64,000 nt of DNA, from positions 71,678,914 through 71,742,913 of the forward strand of contig CM063109.1 in the NCBI GenBank assembly GCA_031841125.1, in the 5' to 3' direction. The notes beneath the pieces were generated by a model. That model was not told the origin of the DNA. It searched no databases and worked only from the letters and a program-made list of their open reading frames with translations. Position numbers and translations under genes: made by a program. This document shows, piece by piece, positions 58,918 to 64,000 of this stretch. Position 1 is the first letter of the stretch. Each line of letters begins with the position of its first letter. The DNA comes from Acanthococcus lagerstroemiae (lineage: Eukaryota > Arthropoda > Insecta > Hemiptera > Eriococcidae).

Positions 58918-59038
58918 TTTGTAGGTAGGGTGTGTCAATTCACCTTTTTCTCTTCTGTAGTCCAGAGCGCTTTCGGCTGTTACGCCATCTTCAGTGGAAT
59001 ACCCTAAAAAAAACGTGAACTGGCACAACCTACATACA
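58918..59038. mobile_element. Short inverted-repeat MITE
   Basis: Ends TTGTAGGTAGGGTGTGTCAA and, inverted, TGTATGTAGGTTGTGCCAGT are partly complementary and share TCAC at the inner border. GAATATT flanks both sides (58911-58917 and 59039-59045). 121 bp. Confidence 0.6.
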
Positions 59039-59045
59039 GAATATT

Positions 59046-59982
59046 ATCAAGTTTACTCACCCTCCAAAATGGACACTAAATTGCATGAATGCCTGACCAG
59101 GTTTACCAGTAGCTGACTACATCGTGTTTCAACAGCTGCCCACATTTTTAAATGAATAATTTCAGGCAATTAAGGAATAGAGCTGCAGGAAAATAAATTA
59201 ATTTTTGACAGAAAAGAGAAAATTCTGTAAATACATCCCGGAATTTCCAGTTTCTTGCGAATTGTCCAACTGATATTACATTATATTTAAGGAAAGGGAA
59301 TTTAAAAAAAAAAAAAAAAAAAAAAACACGATAAAGTAATTTTATTTATAATTATTAATCCTATATATTTTTCAGAACAAACACTTATTCTTAAGCATAA
59401 CTTGTAAAGAAAGTAAAATATAATCACTTTTTCAAAATAGACGTTTCTTTTAACTTTTTCGCGTAATAAACACAAAATCTTTGTCATAGATTATTTTTCT
59501 AAATTGTGCAATAATTATAGTTTTTCTAAACGGTAATTAATTTTTTGTATGATTTTTTGAAGACAGAAAATATTAAATAGGGTCCATTTTCCCATTTTGT
59601 AGAGTTACTCTTATTTAAAATTTTATTTTTCTTCTTCAAGATTCTTGCTTAACACTCTGATTATTTTTTCAGGATTAAGGCTACGATTTTCTATAAATTG
59701 ATAAACTGAATTCTCGTATTTCAGTGGAGTGAAGTTTTTCGATACCTATCCGACTAGGTTTATTTTATCTTTCTCTAATTTTTCGTGTTTTATGATTTTT
59801 TAATTTTTCAAAAATTGTTGTTATAAGTATTTGATCAGTCCTCCAGAGTGTGACTACAATTATTCATGAATCTTACTTCATTTTCGTGTACGAGTTATTT
59901 AAAGACTTATATCAATTAAATTCAGTTTCTTAAGTTTGTCGAATTTTTCACATTTTCACTGCTACATTTCTTCATAATTCTG
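59046..59982. other. AT-rich intergenic stretch
   Basis: No conserved frame. A poly-A run of about 23 bases at 59304-59326. It may belong to the LINE remnant that follows, but no reverse transcriptase motif is visible here. Confidence 0.4.
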
Positions 59983-60538
59983 AAAATATTATATGCTGCA
60001 TTTGTTAGATCAATTTTGGAATTTTCTGCCATTATTTGGGACGCTACAACTCAAAAAAGTATTACCAAAATTGAAAAAATTGAAAAAGTTTTTTAAAATA
60101 TCTGCACTTTAAAGTCTTCATGTACTGTTCTCTTGATATCACTTATAATGAGCTTCTGATTGGTTTTGAGATTTTGAGCCTGGAAAATAGAAGAAACGTG
60201 GCAAAACTAATATTTCTAAGGGATATAGGGTTCTGTGGTGCTCCCATGCCCATTTGAGGTTATCTGGTATACTCGTACACCTCTTGGCTATTAAACCCCT
60301 CAGTTTCTGGGCCCCTCGGTGGTGACCTTGGACCCTCTCCGCAGCCGATCCCATATGTCTGTTCCGGTATCAACCTCTCTTACTCTATTGTTTAGTTTTT
60401 GTTTTGGCTTTTATGCTATCATTCCCCGTTTTTCAAAAAAATTGTTCCCTATTTGTAAAACTGTCAAATCTGTCCCTCACCATTACTGGGAACTTCGTGC
60501 ACCTGTCCGAGGAACACAACTAATGTCATGAATAAATA
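59983..60538 (+). pseudogene. Non-LTR retrotransposon (LINE) reverse transcriptase, 3' remnant
   Basis: The frame KILYAAFVRSILEFSAIIWD matches the block after the catalytic core of jockey-like reverse transcriptases (consensus LY..LVRPILEY...IW). The next conserved block, NELLIGFEILSLENRRNVAK, appears after a frameshift at about 60090. Later stops and shifts are frequent. The final part ends in ATGAATAAATAAACAGATG, reminiscent of a LINE 3' tail. The 5' portion, including the catalytic residues and the endonuclease, is missing, as expected for a truncated LINE. Confidence 0.7.
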
Positions 60539-60609
60539 AACAGATGAAATAAAATAAAAATCTCTGATAATTTCGAAACAATTTCATTGGAAATCTTCGA
60601 AAATATTTT

Positions 60610-63600
60610 TCGCCGGTGACTGGAAGCATACATGTGCCCAAAGGTAGCACAAATGAAGCAAATACATGTGTTTTCAGCTTAAAATTCGAGCACTGGGGGC
60701 GAGGGAATTCCTTCGGGGACCTCCTTGTGCGCTAGCGATGTGTGGGGGGGGGATGATCACCAATGAAACAATGCATAAACCAAGCACTCAATTTCATCTC
60801 GCTGGGCGCCAATATTTCTGTTGGATAGCAGGAGAGGGGTTTAACCACAAACAAGAAAAATTGAAAGCACAAACGTGCACAAACGAAGTACAAACGTATT
60901 CACAAATTTTCGATCCAACGGCCAGCATGGGGGGCTATGGGTCCCCAGCGCCTATTTGCCTACTGCCAGTTTTTCTGATTTATTTCCGCAATGAATGAGG
61001 CAAAAACAACAGGATTTGAAGAACAAACATGCACTAACAAAGCACAAACAATTGCACACGCTATCGAGTCAATCGGCCAAATAGCCAGTCCCCCGAGACC
61101 TACCTTAAGTTATTCTGATTAATTTCCGCAAGGAAAGAAGCACAAACGATTGCACCCACTTTCGAGTCAATTGGCCAAAATGGCAGGATTTGTGTCCCCA
61201 GCCCTGATTGACCTACTTACACGTTTTCTGATTCATCTCCGCAAGTAATGAGACACAAACGACAGGAATTAATGCACAAACATGCACAAACAAAGCACTA
61301 ATGATTGCACCCATTTTCAAGTCAATCGACCACTATGGGGGGCTATGTGTCCCTGGCCCTTATAGATCTACCTTCAGTTTTCCTGATTTATCTCCACAAG
61401 GAATGACGCACGAACGACATGAATCAATGCACAAACATGCACGAGCGATGTATAAACGATTGCACACATTTTCAAGCCAATGGCAACCATGGGAGGGGGT
61501 ACGGGTTCCCAGCACTTATTTATCTATTTTCAGATTTTCTGATTTATCTCCCCAAGGAATGAAGCACAAACGACAGGGTTTGAAACACAAACATGCACAA
61601 ACGAAGCACAAACCATTGCACCCATTTTCAAGTGAATCGGCCAACATGGGAGGCTACGTGTCCCCAGCTCCCCATTGACCTACCTTCAGATCTTCTGATT
61701 TATTTCCGCAAGGAATGACAAACAAAGCGCGGGATTTAAAACACCAAACAAAGCACAAGCGATTGCACCCACTATCGATTCAATCCGCCAACATAGAGGC
61801 TATGTATCCCCAGCCTCCTCTGACATACTTTCAGTTTTTCAGAATTATTTTCGCAAGAAATGAAGCACAAACAACGGGATTTAATACAGGTACGTACACA
61901 AACACGCTTTCGAGTCAATTGGATGACAGGGGGGGGGGCTACGTGTCTACCGCCGCCTTGGCATACCTTCAGTTCTTCGGATTATTTCTGCAAATAATGA
62001 AGCTTAAATGATTTCACTCACTTTCGAGTCAATCGGCCAACATGGGGGGCTACGTGGCCCTAGCCCCCATTGATCTACCTTCAAGTTTTCTGATTTATTT
62101 CTACAAGGAGTGCATGAATCATAAACGACGGGATGTAAAGCACAAACATGCACAAACCAAGTACAAACGAATGCATGTTGTTTCGATACAAAATTTCTTT
62201 CTTCTGTTTCTTTTTTTTTTATCCTTTCTTTTCTTTTCACATTTTCTGGTTGGGCGGGGGTGCGTTCCCAAACTTTTGCTGAAGAGGAGGGGGAGCGACC
62301 GCAAACGTTGGATCGTCTATTCTGACGTCAGTGATTGGAAGCATACATGTGCCCTAACAAGGTGTCTAAAAGAATGAAAAAAATATAAATTCCTGACTTT
62401 TTTTCTCTCTTCTTTAAACCTTTACACTATGAGCAGATCAATTCACTCAGTTGTACACGTGACACATTATTCAATGCACAGTTTTTATTCGTAGAATACG
62501 ATTCTAGGGAGTGCTGAAGTAAAATAAACGACGAAAAAAATTTTCCGTGAGTCGATTCATTGTATTTTTCGAAACCTCATATAATATTTTTGCATTTTCT
62601 GACTATTTCCAAACTTTCTGACCTACTTTTCAAATTCCTGGCTTTTTCCAAGCTTTACAAATTTTCCCAACCTGTAGACACCTTGCCTAACGAAGCACAA
62701 GTGAAGCATAAATAATACATGTATTTTCACCTGAGAATTCGAGCACGGGGGGCGAGGGCGTTGCTTCGGGTACCTTCTTGTATGGTAGTGAAGGAGGAGG
62801 TTGATCACAAATGAGTCTGTAGGAAGTACGAAGGTGCACAAACGAAGCACAAATTTTTGCATTCATTTGCGGAACATCTCGCTGTCATCGGGCCGGGCGC
62901 CATTATTTCTGTTGATAGCAGGGGAGGGGGTTGAGCACAAACAAAAATATTGAAAGCACAAACGTGCACAAACGAAGCACAAACGATTGCACCCATTTTC
63001 GGGGCAATCGGCCAACTTGGGGGGCTACGTGTCTCCAGCCCCCCCATTGCCCATCTTTCCGTTTTTTCGATTTTTCTCCGCAAGGAATGAAGCACAAACG
63101 ACGGAACTCGAAGCACAAACATGCACAAACGAAGCACAAACGATTGTACTCATTTTCGTGTAAATCGGCCAACATGGGGGCTGTGTGTCCCCAGCTCCCC
63201 CACCCCATTGACCCGCCTTTAGTTCATGTTATTTTTTCCACAAGGAAATGAAGCACAAACGACGGGATTTAATGTACAAAATAGAGCACAAACGGTTGCA
63301 CCCACTTTCGAGTCAATTGACCAACATGGGGGTCCGTACCCCCGCCACCCCTCCAGTGACCTACTTTCAGTTTTTCTGACTTATCTCCGCAAGGAATAAA
63401 GCACAAACGACGGAATGTAATGCACAAACGTGCCCAAACGAAGCACAAACGGTGGCACCCATTTTCCAGTCAATCGGCCATCAGGGGGCTACGGGTCCTC
63501 AGCCTCCAAGGAGTGCATAAAGCACAAAACATGCACAAACCAAGTACAAACAAATGCATATTGTTTCGATACAACATCTCTTTTTTCTGTTTTTTTTTTC

Positions 63601-64000
63601 ATTCTTTCTTTTCTTTTCACATCTTCGAGTTGGGAGGGGGTGGGGGGCTTTCCCACAGTTCTGCTGAAGAGGAGCGGGGAGCGACCGCAACCGTGGCACC
63701 GTCTATTCTGCCGTCGGTGATTGGAAGCATACATGCGCCCAAACGAAGCACAAGTGAAGCATAAACGTATAATACATGTATTTTCAGCTCAAAATTCGAG
63801 TACTAGGGGCGGGGGCGTTACTCCGGGTACCTCCTTGTATGCTAGTGAAGTCGCGGTTGATCACAAATGAGTCTATAGGTAGTACAAAGGTGCACAAACG
63901 AAGAACAAATTTTTGCATTCATTGGCGGAACATCTCGCTGTCATCTGGCCAGGCGCCATTATTTCTGTTGATAGCATGGGAGGGGGTCGAGCACAAACAA
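60610..64000 (+). repeat. GCACAAAC satellite with higher-order modules, continuing past the window
   Basis: Basic units of about 135-158 bp carry GCACAAACGAAGCACAAACG, a GTCAATCGGCCAACATGGGG block and CCGCAAGGAATGAAGCACAA. Unit markers lie near 60987, 61124, 61238, 61393, 61550, 61706, 61850 and 61988. Units are embedded in longer modules that start with TGGAAGCATACATG at about 60622, 62337 and 63723. Each module has a non-repeated leader with CATGTATTTTCA and GCCATTATTTCTGTTG. The second module is interrupted by the 62358-62685 element. The array has not ended at 64000. Confidence 0.88.
62358..62685. mobile_element. MITE with CAAGGTGTCTA ends, inserted in the satellite
   Basis: Perfect 11-bp terminal repeats CAAGGTGTCTA / TAGACACCTTG. 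The insertion splits a module that is intact at 63733, where GCCCAAACGAAGC is continuous. The flanks share CCTAA (62353-62357 and 62686-62690); a full 8-bp duplication would need one or two mutations. The interior is pyrimidine-rich on the + strand near its left end and has no coding sequence. Confidence 0.8.

Noticed and set aside
60610..64000. Regularly spaced repeats resembling a CRISPR array at first sight
   Set aside because: Units are 135-158 bp with diverged repeat and spacer alike, in a eukaryotic genome with spliced genes; it is satellite DNA.

Overview
Eukaryotic nuclear DNA, most likely from an arthropod and probably an insect (a sternorrhynchan hemipteran such as a scale insect or mealybug is my guess, not shown by the sequence). 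The evidence is GT-AG introns, two conserved animal genes in spliced form, AT-rich intergenic DNA without obvious CpG loss, and a dense load of insect-type DNA transposons (mariner, P, hAT-like). There are no operons, CRISPR arrays or recognisable tRNA or rRNA genes. Layout: (1) 3041-17473, + strand, holds the last seven exons of tomosyn (STXBP5 family): the C-terminal part of the beta-propeller region and the R-SNARE motif. An 11.3 kb intron (4683-15995) carries an internally deleted mariner. The earlier exons must lie before the window. (2) 17474-27285 is tomosyn 3' flank, one possible small ORF (19103-19429, minus) and some MITEs. It ends in a 2.2 kb foldback element (25044-27283). (3) 27598-34106 is a Ty3/gypsy-type LTR element reduced to an integrase remnant. 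Its two 355-bp LTRs look identical, but the 3' LTR is split by a 4,280-bp element of unknown type that itself holds older insertions. (4) 34.8-45.3 kb is a transposon nest that target-site duplications (TSDs) allow to be read layer by layer: hAT-like MITEs, a P-superfamily element with a C-terminal transposase remnant, a composite-like unit with two direct MITE copies at its ends, and a GCATATTT-rich family. (5) 45686-50535, + strand, holds the complete five-exon gene for Mediator subunit 4 (MED4), with two decayed MITEs in its last intron. (6) 50.5-55.6 kb is intergenic with two more MITEs. (7) 55.6-64.0 kb is satellite-like: an array with units of about 156 bp rich in GCACAAAC and organised in larger modules, present in both orientations (56.8 kb leftward and 63.1 kb rightward are inverted copies), a separate 300-bp tandem array, and a LINE remnant. 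The two genes are unrelated in function: tomosyn restrains SNARE assembly and exocytosis, while MED4 is part of the Mediator middle module in RNA polymerase II transcription. Everything between and after them is repeat-dominated. Boundaries given with a TSD are read directly from the sequence; superfamily names for elements without coding sequence rest on TIR shape and TSD length only. All comparisons were made by eye.
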